DNA from: a virus
Reading direction: 5' to 3' (one strand)
Virus record (IMG/VR): IMGVR_UViG_3300034685_000168
Coordinates: 1-64,000 of that record
Length of the DNA: 64,000 nucleotides
Shown here: one piece after another, positions 1-8,226 of the stretch
Layout of the letters: each line of letters starts with the position of its first letter
Position numbering within the stretch: the first letter of the stretch is position 1
The notes under the pieces: model-generated
Seen by the model: only the letters and a program-made list of their open reading frames with translations
Database searches by the model: none
Told to the model about the DNA's origin: nothing
Made by a program: the position numbers and the translations under genes

Positions 1-13
1 TTATTGATTACTA

Positions 14-1201
14 TTATTTTTTATGTGATACTTCTTTTATCAATCGTTCATGATATTTTTTATTAATTATAAGTCGTGATGTATAAATATCAGTTACTTG
101 TCCAATTTGTTTTATTTTTAAGAATAAATCGTCTGGATATTCATTAGGACAAAACATATCAGTTATTGTGAGTTCTCCTGATAATATTTTTTCATATGTA
201 GAAATCATAAAATCTGATATATAATCTGTTAATCTTATATTTTCAGGTATTTCTTTACCTTGAAATAATTGCTTCAATACTTCAAAATCAGTTTTATTAA
301 CATATGAATAGTTTCCACTATCCATATCATACACCACTCCATATCGAAATGATGATGGGTTTCTTGGAAAGAAAAAAGTAGGAGCAGCTGATTGCTTTTC
401 ATATAAAAATTCAAAAAAGATCATATCGTTTGATAATTCTTCATCATCGATAGATATGATATTATCATAATCAATAATTTGTATAAATTCCGGCAATAGA
501 TCATTTTGCGGCAAGTTAATGATATATTCTTTTTTTTCCTTAGGAATCATACGATCTTCTATGATATTTAAATTTTCATCAATATCAATCGAAGGTATTG
601 TTATTCTACACAATTTAGATTTATCCATTATTTCTTTTACTTTAGGATCTTTGAATTTTATATCTCCAATACTCAAACTAAAATAATCAAAGGGATTTCT
701 ATCGTCGATTATCTCATATGTATTTTTTAGATTAATTATTTTATTCTGATATGTTAATAGGTCTGGAATATCAGAAATATTTTCTTCCAATATTTTCAAG
801 GTAATTAAAAGTCGTTTTTTTCCATCCAATAAATGATATTTATGAAATAATTCAAATACTTTATTATCAAAAATATTTAAAAATATAATATTAGACTTAT
901 CATCTAATTTATCATAATTAAAGATTTCATATTCTGTATAATCTAATATTACTTTATAATCATTATCGTCATATATAGATAAGCTACTATCATTTGTACC
1001 TGACAACATCGGCATTCGAATTGCTATATAATATTCACTATCTGACAATTTAGGAAATTTATCTGTTTTGAGTTTAATAATTTTAAAATATCTATTAATA
1101 ATATCATTTAATGATTCTGCACAATTTACACCATAGGGTACATTAAACTTATACTGGTTATTACTAACTCTTGGAACACGTGGATGATTAAAATTTCTCA
1201 T
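14..1201 (-). CDS. Hypothetical protein, 395 aa
   Basis: I do not recognise this protein. The open frame extends upstream to 1321, but those codons run into the tRNA-Asn gene. I therefore start at the ATG at 1201, which has a purine-rich AGAGAG stretch upstream. The product is soluble-looking, rich in Asp, Ile and Lys, with no membrane segment and no motif I can name. It lies downstream of the tRNA-Gln and tRNA-Asn genes and is probably co-transcribed with them from the promoter near 1480. Function unknown. Confidence 0.8.
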   Translation of the reverse strand: MRNFNHPRVPRVSNNQYKFNVPYGVNCAESLNDIINRYFKIIKLKTDKFPKLSDSEYYIAIRMPMLSGTNDSSLSIYDDNDYKVILDYTEYEIFNYDKLDDKSNIIFLNIFDNKVFELFHKYHLLDGKKRLLITLKILEENISDIPDLLTYQNKIINLKNTYEIIDDRNPFDYFSLSIGDIKFKDPKVKEIMDKSKLCRITIPSIDIDENLNIIEDRMIPKEKKEYIINLPQNDLLPEFIQIIDYDNIISIDDEELSNDMIFFEFLYEKQSAAPTFFFPRNPSSFRYGVVYDMDSGNYSYVNKTDFEVLKQLFQGKEIPENIRLTDYISDFMISTYEKILSGELTITDMFCPNEYPDDLFLKIKQIGQVTDIYTSRLIINKKYHERLIKEVSHKK

Positions 1202-1294
1202 AATAAAACTCTCTTTCTTTTTTTGGTTAATAATGATAATTACTATTGTGGATTTATTCCACAATAGTAATATTAAAAAATTAGATTTTAGTTT

Positions 1295-1370
1295 TGGCTC
1301 CCTAACGTGGACTTGAACCACGGACCGGACGGTTAACAGCCGTCTGCTCTGCCAACTGAGCTATTAGGGA
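1295..1370 (-). tRNA. tRNA-Asn (GUU)
   Basis: The minus strand gives a complete 76-nt cloverleaf. The seven-base acceptor arms TCCCTAA and TTAGGGA pair, the T-loop contains GGTTCAAGTCC, and the anticodon loop CTGTTAA reads GUU. The 3' CCA is encoded. It follows tRNA-Gln by eight bases, so the two are probably processed from one transcript. AAT is among the commonest codons in this AT-rich genome, which may explain carrying it. Confidence 0.95.
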
Positions 1371-1378
1371 GTATTTTA

Positions 1379-1453
1379 TGGCTGAGGTTATAGGATTCGA
1401 ACCTATGAATACTGGGATCAAAACCCAGTGCCTTACCGCTTGGCGAAACCTCA
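1379..1453 (-). tRNA. tRNA-Gln (UUG)
   Basis: The minus strand gives a 75-nt cloverleaf with acceptor arms TGAGGTT and AACCTCA, T-loop GGTTCGAATCC and anticodon stem CTGGG/CCCAG closing a loop that reads UUG. The CCA end is encoded. It is the first product downstream of the promoter motif at about 1480. CAA is almost the only Gln codon in most genes here, matching this anticodon. Confidence 0.95.
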
Positions 1454-1465
1454 GTATTGTTGGAA

Positions 1466-1500
1466 TTCTATAATAGATATATATAAATGAAAATTTAATG
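1466..1500 (-). promoter_or_regulatory. Conserved phage promoter motif (site 1)
   Basis: The minus strand reads TTTTCATTTATATATATC followed by TATTATAG, matching the motif found at ten other places. It lies just upstream of tRNA-Gln, tRNA-Asn and the 395-aa gene. It overlaps the last codons of the 41-aa reading frame upstream. Assignment as a promoter is inferred from recurrence and position. Confidence 0.65.
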
Positions 1501-1620
1501 ATTTTTATTTATAAATATTTTAATATTACAATAAAGTAATTGTTCATTAATAGACAACTTTCGTTGTTTACTTAATGTATATAATTCATTTAATTTTTCA
1601 TAACATTTTTCTATAGTCAT
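1495..1620 (-). CDS. Small hypothetical protein, 41 aa
   Basis: A short frame begins MTIEKCYEKLNELYTLSKQR and ends INKNH. It is preceded by TTAGGA about nine bases before the ATG, so translation is plausible. The product is basic, mostly helical, and unlike anything I know. It sits between tRNA-Leu and tRNA-Gln, and its 3' end overlaps the promoter motif for the tRNA-Gln unit. Confidence 0.5.
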   Translation of the reverse strand: MTIEKCYEKLNELYTLSKQRKLSINEQLLYCNIKIFINKNH

Positions 1621-1647
1621 TATAAAAATTCCTAATTAAATTAATGT

Positions 1648-1734
1648 TGGTGCCGGGAGTGGGATTCGAACCCACACGACTTTATAGTCGACGGATTTTA
1701 AGTCCGTTTTGTCTACCAGTTCCAACATCCCGGC
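1648..1734 (-). tRNA. tRNA-Leu (UAA)
   Basis: An 87-nt class II tRNA: acceptor arms GCCGGGA and TCCCGGC, a long variable arm (CGACTATAAAGTCG), T-loop GGTTCGAATCC, and an anticodon loop reading UAA. The CCA end is encoded after discriminator A. TTA is the dominant Leu codon in the window, so this tRNA suits the phage's codon use. It is separated from the other two tRNAs by the 41-aa frame. Confidence 0.95.
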
Positions 1735-1775
1735 ATAATACATTTTCGTATATAATTATAATCTACTGTATTTTT

Positions 1776-1883
1776 TTATGGTTGTAAACATTTTTCTATA
1801 TCTTCACTAATAGACTCTATATTTATTACTAAATTATAAAATTCTGTGAAATAAGTCCAAACAGCAATATTTAATAATTCTCC
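1776..1883 (-). pseudogene. ATG-less small reading frame or gene remnant
   Basis: After an AAGGAG at 1880-1885 the minus strand stays open for 35 codons in the frame that contains WTYFTEFYN and ends ISEDIEKCLQP before TAA. It has no ATG, GTG or TTG in frame at usable spacing; the best-placed codon is ATT at 1868. It could be a gene decayed at its start, a frame using a rare start, or chance. I favour a remnant. Confidence 0.3.
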
Positions 1884-1920
1884 TTAATTTTAAAAAAATA
1901 ATCTATATAAAATTATATAT

Positions 1921-1954
1921 ATACTTAGGTAGATATAATAGTCTACCTAAGTAT
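1921..1954. terminator. Hairpin downstream of the 149-aa gene
   Basis: Perfect 13-bp inverted repeat (ATACTTAGGTAGA and its complement) around an 8-base loop, 26 bases past the stop of the minus gene at 1980-2429. Termination is inferred; the following minus sequence is AT-rich rather than a pure T-run. Confidence 0.6.
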
Positions 1955-1979
1955 ATTTTATTTATATTAAAACACTATC

Positions 1980-2429
1980 TTATTTTGAACTTATTTTTGT
2001 TATTCCTTTTATCCAAATACAAGAAATGTTCTCATCAATATAGATATTTTTATCTATTTGATAAATATCGAAATCTCTAATAGAATAATTAGACCAATAA
2101 TTTTTGGGTAAAATATTTCTCATTTTACCAGGTATTTTTTCAGAGTTTGTTGTGTCCTGTTCTATCTTTAATTTCCATACTGTATCGACTTTAGTTAAAA
2201 TTAAGTTAACTTTTATATCCTCTATATAAAGTTCACAGAATAAACAATTATCTTTAGCTTGTATAAAGAAATTATCGTCACTATGAAGTAACATATCTTT
2301 ATTTTCTATTATCTCTAATTTAGGAAATAAATCTTTTAATATATCTTTATTTTCCCAATGATTTCTTATTTCGTTATATAGTTTTTTTCCGTTATCAGAA
2401 TCCATTAATTTAACAAATACAATTGACAT
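1980..2429 (-). CDS. Hypothetical protein, 149 aa
   Basis: Unrecognised. The start at 2429 has TTAAGGA at good spacing. The protein is acidic, with scattered aromatic and Cys residues (LFCELYI near residue 64, SCIWIKG near the end) but no metal-binding pattern and no membrane segment. It lies ten bases downstream of the PcfJ-like gene and ends before a strong hairpin, so the two form a short operon. Confidence 0.75.
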   Translation of the reverse strand: MSIVFVKLMDSDNGKKLYNEIRNHWENKDILKDLFPKLEIIENKDMLLHSDDNFFIQAKDNCLFCELYIEDIKVNLILTKVDTVWKLKIEQDTTNSEKIPGKMRNILPKNYWSNYSIRDFDIYQIDKNIYIDENISCIWIKGITKISSK

Positions 2430-2439
2430 ATTTTTTTCC

Positions 2440-3861
2440 TTAATTATTTAACAATTCAACTAATTTTTCTCCAAGGTCTTTTTCAGCATCAGAAGGATAC
2501 TTATCGTTTAAGCCCCAGATTTGTTGAAGATAGTATTTTCCATCTTTTTTACATATTTCAACAGTAGCACCACCAGGTGCTTTGTCACCAACATGAAAAA
2601 TATAAGATTTGTTACTTAAACATGCATTGACATATCCACCAACACAATGTTGCATCAACTCTCCTTCATTACGGAGATCATCCGTGTTAGTTATTTGTAT
2701 TATATTTTTCTTTTTTGGAATATTAAATTTTGTAAATTCTTTATATACTCCTAAGTTGGCTTCGATTTTATCAATGACTTTCTGTTCAATTAAATTCATA
2801 ATTTTCTTCCATCCTGTCTTTGGTCCTTTATCTAACATATCAGGAGTAATCCTATTAAGCAATTCATGGTAATGAAACGTTCTAGATTCACCTGCTGGAC
2901 CATAAATTTTTCTTGATTTCCGTAATTGTGGCAAATGTTCCATTGCCCAATCAACTATTTCTTTTTCATTACAATCGTAGAACCATTCTTTCGGAAATCC
3001 GATCATACATTTATATTCATATAATGCCAAATTATCAATTCCTGAACATACAAAAATTTCATGATGATTTTCTTTATTTAATTTTGAAATTATTTCATTA
3101 GCTATTTTTTTAGGATATTTATGATCGAGAATCTCAACCGGTTTAAGACCAGCTTTTATTGCAGTTTTGAGATCAAATTTTGAATCTTGTTCAATAAAAT
3201 TTGGATCAACTCTGTGTAAATATTTATTTAAAAAAGAAATATCTTCTAATGTCAAATACGATAGTTTGTTACATATTGTAACAAGCTTTGGTTTAAGGAC
3301 ACCAGTCTCTATTAATATTAAGACCTCATTTATTGGTCTATTTAACCAATTGCATCTTTTTAACATTTTTAAATTGTTCACATATTTTTCTTTTATTTCA
3401 GCTGTATATCTAGATATATCTAAATAATCGGATAATTCTTTTATTCTTTCTATATCCGACCTTGATGATGGTTTTATTATATCTATTAATATATAGTTAT
3501 CTAAATATTCAGGTAACGATGCAATTCTATATAAAGCTTTATACCAATACATAACCTTTTTCGGTGTATATAAATCACCATATGAATTAAAAGGTGTTAC
3601 GGAAGATATTATTTTATCTAATATTTTTTCTGGTAATTTCAGAATCCAATCTATATCTTCTTGTGGAGTAAGAAGAGCAACTTTTGCTTGTTTGTTAGAT
3701 AATCCTAAATTTTTCATTACCGTGTCTACCCAGCTATTGAAACCATTCCACGATTTATACTCTGGATAATACGTGGGTCTATCAGATGTAATTACTACAC
3801 TATCTTTACAATTCGATAAAAATACCAAATCACTACCAAATTTCTTATAAGACAAATCCAT
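2440..3861 (-). CDS. PcfJ-like protein, 473 aa
   Basis: The C-terminal part carries the hallmark of PcfJ proteins: a segment ending EGELMQHCVGGYV, then GGATVEI and LQQIWGLNDKYPS. PcfJ proteins are known from conjugative plasmids and phages, but their biochemical role is not established. The N-terminal 250 residues form a helical region without motifs I recognise. The start at 3861 follows AAAGGAG. The downstream 149-aa gene is probably in the same operon. The family call rests on the C-terminal motif; function is left open. Confidence 0.75.
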   Translation of the reverse strand: MDLSYKKFGSDLVFLSNCKDSVVITSDRPTYYPEYKSWNGFNSWVDTVMKNLGLSNKQAKVALLTPQEDIDWILKLPEKILDKIISSVTPFNSYGDLYTPKKVMYWYKALYRIASLPEYLDNYILIDIIKPSSRSDIERIKELSDYLDISRYTAEIKEKYVNNLKMLKRCNWLNRPINEVLILIETGVLKPKLVTICNKLSYLTLEDISFLNKYLHRVDPNFIEQDSKFDLKTAIKAGLKPVEILDHKYPKKIANEIISKLNKENHHEIFVCSGIDNLALYEYKCMIGFPKEWFYDCNEKEIVDWAMEHLPQLRKSRKIYGPAGESRTFHYHELLNRITPDMLDKGPKTGWKKIMNLIEQKVIDKIEANLGVYKEFTKFNIPKKKNIIQITNTDDLRNEGELMQHCVGGYVNACLSNKSYIFHVGDKAPGGATVEICKKDGKYYLQQIWGLNDKYPSDAEKDLGEKLVELLNN

Positions 3862-3883
3862 GATAAACTCCTTTGATAAATAA

Positions 3884-3917
3884 ATATATAGTGGTCTATT
3901 AATAGACCACTATATAT
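3884..3917. terminator. Perfect palindrome upstream of the PcfJ-like gene
   Basis: A 34-base uninterrupted palindrome centred on GGTCTATT|AATAGACC, between the 92-aa gene (upstream on the minus strand, ending at 3925) and its downstream neighbour at 3861... read on the minus strand it lies just after the stop at 3925. Probably the terminator of the 3925-5248 operon, and possibly part of the next leader. Confidence 0.55.
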
Positions 3918-3924
3918 AGTAACA

Positions 3925-4203
3925 TTAAAATTTTATACTTTTAAAATAATTTCTTTTTAAATTAATTATATTAAATACTCTTTCTGTTGAACTTATATAA
4001 AATCCCGATAGTTTTGTTATTATAGTACGATCACTAACATACTCTATATTAATTTCATAAAATGGTAATGAAATTAATAATCTTTGATTAGATATCAAAA
4101 TACCTAACTCTATTTTTTTATGAATAATTAAATCTATACAGAAATTTTTTGTACTTAATAAAAGTTTATGAGTATTTTTTGTGTGATATATTATTTTTTT
4201 CAT
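3925..4203 (-). CDS. Hypothetical protein, 92 aa
   Basis: Unrecognised basic protein of alternating hydrophobic strands. Its ATG overlaps the stop of the 196-aa gene by four bases (ATGA), with TTGGAG upstream, so translation is coupled. It is the last gene of the macro-domain operon and ends before a palindrome. Confidence 0.7.
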   Translation of the reverse strand: MKKIIYHTKNTHKLLLSTKNFCIDLIIHKKIELGILISNQRLLISLPFYEINIEYVSDRTIITKLSGFYISSTERVFNIINLKRNYFKSIKF

Positions 4204-4790
4204 ATTTGCTCCAATTTCTTTTTAAGTGAAAAATCTTTATCAGAAAGTATGATAGAATGATATAGCCTATCATTACCTGATGGAGACTTATATTCCAATT
4301 CTACAAAGTATTTCTGCTTGGTATAAATGAATTTTGGGACACAAGTTAAGCACTCTTTATATTTAGCTATAAAATTAATTTTATAGTCTTTACCTTTATA
4401 ATGAAAATGATTAGTATATAATTCATTATCATTCAATGATACTTTATAAGGTATCCATTTTTTATCTTTATTTAATTGATATTGATCTAATATATACAAT
4501 TTAAAAGGTAAACTAAATGAATATAATTTTTTATTAGTTCCTATATAAATTCCATTTTCATCAATATCTATTCCTCTCATATTAATTAATTCATTAATCG
4601 GTTTTTTTCCTATTCGGTGAGGAATCATTATTGAAAAACCTATAAATAGAAATGATATATATATTCTACTATATTTTTTAGAATTAAAATCCCATATTGA
4701 AAAAAACAATGTTGGAATTAAATTAATAGTTATTTGGAATTTTCTATTTATATTAAAAATAATCATATTATTTTCATAAGTAATATCCAT
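4200..4790 (-). CDS. Hypothetical protein, 196 aa
   Basis: Unrecognised. The start at 4790 follows AGGAG. A hydrophobic stretch near residues 28-58 (LFFSIWDF ... ISFLFIGFSIMI) might be one membrane-associated segment or a buried beta-sheet core. The rest is Lys- and Tyr-rich. It lies between the macro-domain gene (two-base gap) and the 92-aa gene (four-base overlap) in one operon. Confidence 0.7.
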   Translation of the reverse strand: MDITYENNMIIFNINRKFQITINLIPTLFFSIWDFNSKKYSRIYISFLFIGFSIMIPHRIGKKPINELINMRGIDIDENGIYIGTNKKLYSFSLPFKLYILDQYQLNKDKKWIPYKVSLNDNELYTNHFHYKGKDYKINFIAKYKECLTCVPKFIYTKQKYFVELEYKSPSGNDRLYHSIILSDKDFSLKKKLEQI

Positions 4791-4792
4791 AT

Positions 4793-5248
4793 TTATTTCT
4801 CCTTTTTATATATTACACATATATGTTTCATATTTATTAATTCTTCATCTATTATTTTAGAAATAATATTCCAATCTCCCCCCGCTAATCCGGCACCTAT
4901 CATGGGATAAATTATAATTCTGTTATTAAAATCTTTAGCTATTTTTTTAAATACCGATCTTATAGCGTTATAATCAGCATTACGGATTCTTCCACCATAG
5001 TGATATTGAGTATAAGCATTAACTATTGTAAAATTAATACTATTACGTTTAATATCTACTGAAGAATAATCTCCTAATTTAGATTTATCTCCTTTTATAG
5101 TTTTACAATCTACATTGTAGGCTTCAAAATAATTATCTTTTATTGTTCTTGCAATACCTGCTCCCATATTACAAAAACAATTACAACCATGAACTAAGAC
5201 ATAATCATTGTTAATATAATCAAAAATATCACCATAAACAATTTCCAT
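4793..5248 (-). CDS. Macro-domain protein, 151 aa (ADP-ribose binding)
   Basis: The whole protein is a single macro domain: the N-terminal GDIF, then VLVHGCNCFCNMGAGIAR near residues 17-34, and the late phosphate-binding loop YPMIGAGLAGGDW. It most resembles the small Poa1p/phage type that removes phosphate from ADP-ribose 1''-phosphate or hydrolyses ADP-ribose adducts; which reaction applies cannot be told from sequence. It is first in an operon with two unknown genes and sits directly behind a conserved promoter motif, consistent with early expression. A role against host ADP-ribosyl or NAD-based defence is inference. Confidence 0.85.
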   Translation of the reverse strand: MEIVYGDIFDYINNDYVLVHGCNCFCNMGAGIARTIKDNYFEAYNVDCKTIKGDKSKLGDYSSVDIKRNSINFTIVNAYTQYHYGGRIRNADYNAIRSVFKKIAKDFNNRIIIYPMIGAGLAGGDWNIISKIIDEELINMKHICVIYKKEK

Positions 5249-5275
5249 TTTAAGTATTCTCCTTTTAATTAAATG

Positions 5276-5320
5276 TTTATATCATAAAAGAAATATATAA
5301 ATAAAAATAGATTGAAAAAA
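5276..5320 (-). promoter_or_regulatory. Conserved phage promoter motif (site 2)
   Basis: The minus strand has TTTTTCAAT, then TTTATTTATATATTTC and TTTTATGATATAA, just upstream of the macro-domain gene. The core and its downstream flank are the same as at the site near 40800. The T-run at its upstream edge is also the tail of the UUCG hairpin at 5339-5354. Confidence 0.65.
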
Positions 5321-5338
5321 AAAATAAAATATATGTGG

Positions 5339-5354
5339 GGGGACCGAAGTCCCC
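5339..5354 (-). terminator. UUCG-loop terminator
   Basis: On the minus strand GGGGAC-TTCG-GTCCCC forms a six-pair GC stem with an extra-stable UUCG loop, followed by an AT-rich stretch ending in a T-run. It lies seven bases past the stop of the 132-aa gene. The same hairpin and flank recur at 36537 and 36981. Confidence 0.85.
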
Positions 5355-5360
5355 GTGATA

Positions 5361-5759
5361 TTATAAAGAGAAATATACTATTGACAATAGTCTCTTGTCC
5401 TCTATTGTTTCTCCCTCGAGAATCTTTTCCAGATTCTCCAACTCAAATTCAAACGCAGCACTTACCAGATAAGGGATGTTGTTATTACATCCCGCCGCAA
5501 CAACGTCTTCGTTTCCAACATAACGTTGGAATAATGTATTCCAGCTTTTTTCAATTCTTTCTTCTCCGGAATTACACACTTCTTTAACCGATAGAACCGG
5601 AAGTATATAAACAAATCTCCCGTGTATATCATACCCGTACGTATTAGGAGCATAAGAATCGAATTGGTCTGCGTATCCTGTAGGGCCAATAGAAATTGGC
5701 TCTTTTATTTCTGTTCCATATTTCTTAGCTATTTCTTTTAATTTTTCTAATCTAGTCAT
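5361..5759 (-). CDS. Hypothetical protein, 132 aa
   Basis: Unrecognised. The start at 5759 follows AAAGGAG. The protein begins with a charged helix (MTRLEKLKEIAKKYGTEI), then a Gly/Tyr/Asp-rich middle, and ends with an acidic helix. Base and codon use is less AT-extreme than its neighbours, like the two genes at 36565 and 37004 that share its UUCG terminator. It has its own promoter motif and terminator, so it is a monocistronic unit, probably early and well expressed. Confidence 0.75.
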   Translation of the reverse strand: MTRLEKLKEIAKKYGTEIKEPISIGPTGYADQFDSYAPNTYGYDIHGRFVYILPVLSVKEVCNSGEERIEKSWNTLFQRYVGNEDVVAAGCNNNIPYLVSAAFEFELENLEKILEGETIEDKRLLSIVYFSL

Positions 5760-5791
5760 TTTATTTCTCCTTTTAAATTAAATTAATATAG

Positions 5792-5823
5792 TTATTAGAG
5801 AGTAGATATCTACTCTCTAATAA
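5792..5823. promoter_or_regulatory. Perfect 32-bp palindrome in a promoter-proximal leader
   Basis: TTATTAGAGAGTAGAT and its exact complement abut the promoter motif at 5820-5857 on its downstream side. On the minus strand this would be at or near the 5' end of the mRNA for the 132-aa gene. It could be an operator, a 5'-end stabilising hairpin, or a second terminator. Confidence 0.5.
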
Positions 5824-5857
5824 TGGAATATATAAATAATTATGTAATGAAAAAAAA
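5820..5857 (-). promoter_or_regulatory. Conserved phage promoter motif (site 3)
   Basis: The minus strand reads TTTTTTTTCATTAC, then AATTATTTATATATTCC, upstream of the 132-aa gene. It directly follows the T-rich tail of the hairpin at 5870-5895. Confidence 0.6.
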
Positions 5858-5869
5858 TAAAAAAATAAA

Positions 5870-5895
5870 GTACTATGGAAATAAACCCATAGTAC
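5870..5895 (-). terminator. Rho-independent terminator
   Basis: Nine-pair stem GTACTATGG/CCATAGTAC with an eight-base loop. On the minus strand it is followed by T-runs, nine bases past the stop of the 65-aa gene. It ends the 5904-7016 operon. Confidence 0.8.
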
Positions 5896-5903
5896 TTATA
5901 TAT

Positions 5904-6101
5904 TTATTTAATTATTTCTATAACATTATCCCATTTAACAAATCTATCACCACACAAGGTTTTTATATTAATCCCTCTTCTACTAATAAGAGTTATAATT
6001 CCTTCGTGTATGGATGGTTGTCCTGTAGGATTAAAATTTACTTTAGCTTTTTGATATAAACGTATATGAGGTAGTTCTAGTTCTAATTCATCTTCGGTCA
6101 T
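5904..6101 (-). CDS. Small hypothetical protein, 65 aa
   Basis: Unrecognised. It starts with an acidic stretch (MTEDELELELPHI) followed by a probable small beta-barrel-like region (VNFNPTGQ, GIITLISRRGINI, VKWDNVIEI) that could be SH3/KOW-like, though this is weak. The AAGGAG ribosome site contains the stop codon of the upstream DUF488 gene, so translation is probably coupled. Confidence 0.65.
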   Translation of the reverse strand: MTEDELELELPHIRLYQKAKVNFNPTGQPSIHEGIITLISRRGINIKTLCGDRFVKWDNVIEIIK

Positions 6102-6111
6102 AATATTTTAT

Positions 6112-7049
<938 letters not shown>

Positions 7050-7074
7050 CTATCATTACTCAATGTTGTTAAAA

Positions 7075-8226
7075 TTAGACCAAATTTAGAGATAAACGTC
7101 CCCAGGACTCGATGTTTTTTGCATCTAATTCTTCTTTAGATAAAAATTCAATTTTTCCACCAAGTTCTTCTTCTATATCAAAATTACTATCTATCCATTT
7201 ATCAATATCTATTAGATACACCAATCCTAAATGATAACTACTAACTTCATTTTTTTCATCATTGATATAACCTATGAATTTCATATCTAATATATCTGGA
7301 ATAGTTCCTAATTCTTCTTTGATCTCTCTAAATATAGCATTATAAAAAGATTCTCCTTTAGAAACATGTCCACCTATACCAATAGAATATTCCCCATGTA
7401 ATCTTTGTTCTGTACCATTGCGTTTAAATGTCAAAAATTTATTATCTAATCTTATTAATACATATGGAATTAATTGTTTATATTCTTTATCATATTCACA
7501 TATAGATCTTTTAATAAAATATTTTTCTTTTTCTAATAAACAAAGATTTTTAGATTTTAAATAAGTCATTGTATCTTTTTCTATATATGTACAAGGAACA
7601 GAATTTCTTTTAATACACATAACTTCTTCAGACATTTTTTCTTCTAATAGTAATTCTGGTATTAAAGTTTTATCTATAGCTTTTTTTATTTTTTGTCTAA
7701 GAATAAATATATTTATTTTTTTATCTTTATCATTTTTATCAAAATCATTATAGAAAATATAATCTGCTATATCTTTTGTTAAAGGAACTAAATCATCTGC
7801 ATCATTACCAATATTTTCATATTTAACGCTTCTATTTTCTATATAAATAAATTTAAATATAAATCCTTCTTTTTTACAAAGTTCTTTTAGATTTAATATT
7901 TCTTCTTTTTCTCTAATCATAGTTGTAAATATATTACCATCTAATTTTTTAACTTTATTAATAAAATCTATATTAGGTAAATTACCATATTCTACTAATA
8001 ATTTTTTATGATTAGCTAAGAAATTTCTTTTTTCTTTAGTCTTATTAGTAAACGGATTAATATTTAATTTATCCATAAAGATTTCATTTGTTAAATCCAT
8101 AGAAGTAAATTTATAAGTAGTTAAATTATACTTAGCTTCTAAATATTCACATAAATGATTTCTAATTGTGTCTTTACCTGAAGCTGAATATCCATTAAAC
8201 ACTAATACTATTTTTTTATTTATCAT
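7075..8226 (-). CDS. P-loop kinase fused to Nudix hydrolase, 383 aa
   Basis: Two domains. Residues 1 to about 190 form a nucleotide-kinase-like P-loop domain with LVFNGYSASGKDT at the N-terminus. Residues about 240-383 form a Nudix domain with the full box GHVSKGESFYNAIFREIKEE continuing LGTI, which fits the GX5EX7REUXEEXGU pattern. The substrate cannot be read from sequence; nucleotide, NAD-related or RNA-cap-like molecules are all possible. The ATG overlaps the 135-aa gene's stop by four bases, so the two are translated together. No hairpin separates it from the exonuclease gene. Confidence 0.8.
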   Translation of the reverse strand: MINKKIVLVFNGYSASGKDTIRNHLCEYLEAKYNLTTYKFTSMDLTNEIFMDKLNINPFTNKTKEKRNFLANHKKLLVEYGNLPNIDFINKVKKLDGNIFTTMIREKEEILNLKELCKKEGFIFKFIYIENRSVKYENIGNDADDLVPLTKDIADYIFYNDFDKNDKDKKINIFILRQKIKKAIDKTLIPELLLEEKMSEEVMCIKRNSVPCTYIEKDTMTYLKSKNLCLLEKEKYFIKRSICEYDKEYKQLIPYVLIRLDNKFLTFKRNGTEQRLHGEYSIGIGGHVSKGESFYNAIFREIKEELGTIPDILDMKFIGYINDEKNEVSSYHLGLVYLIDIDKWIDSNFDIEEELGGKIEFLSKEELDAKNIESWGRLSLNLV

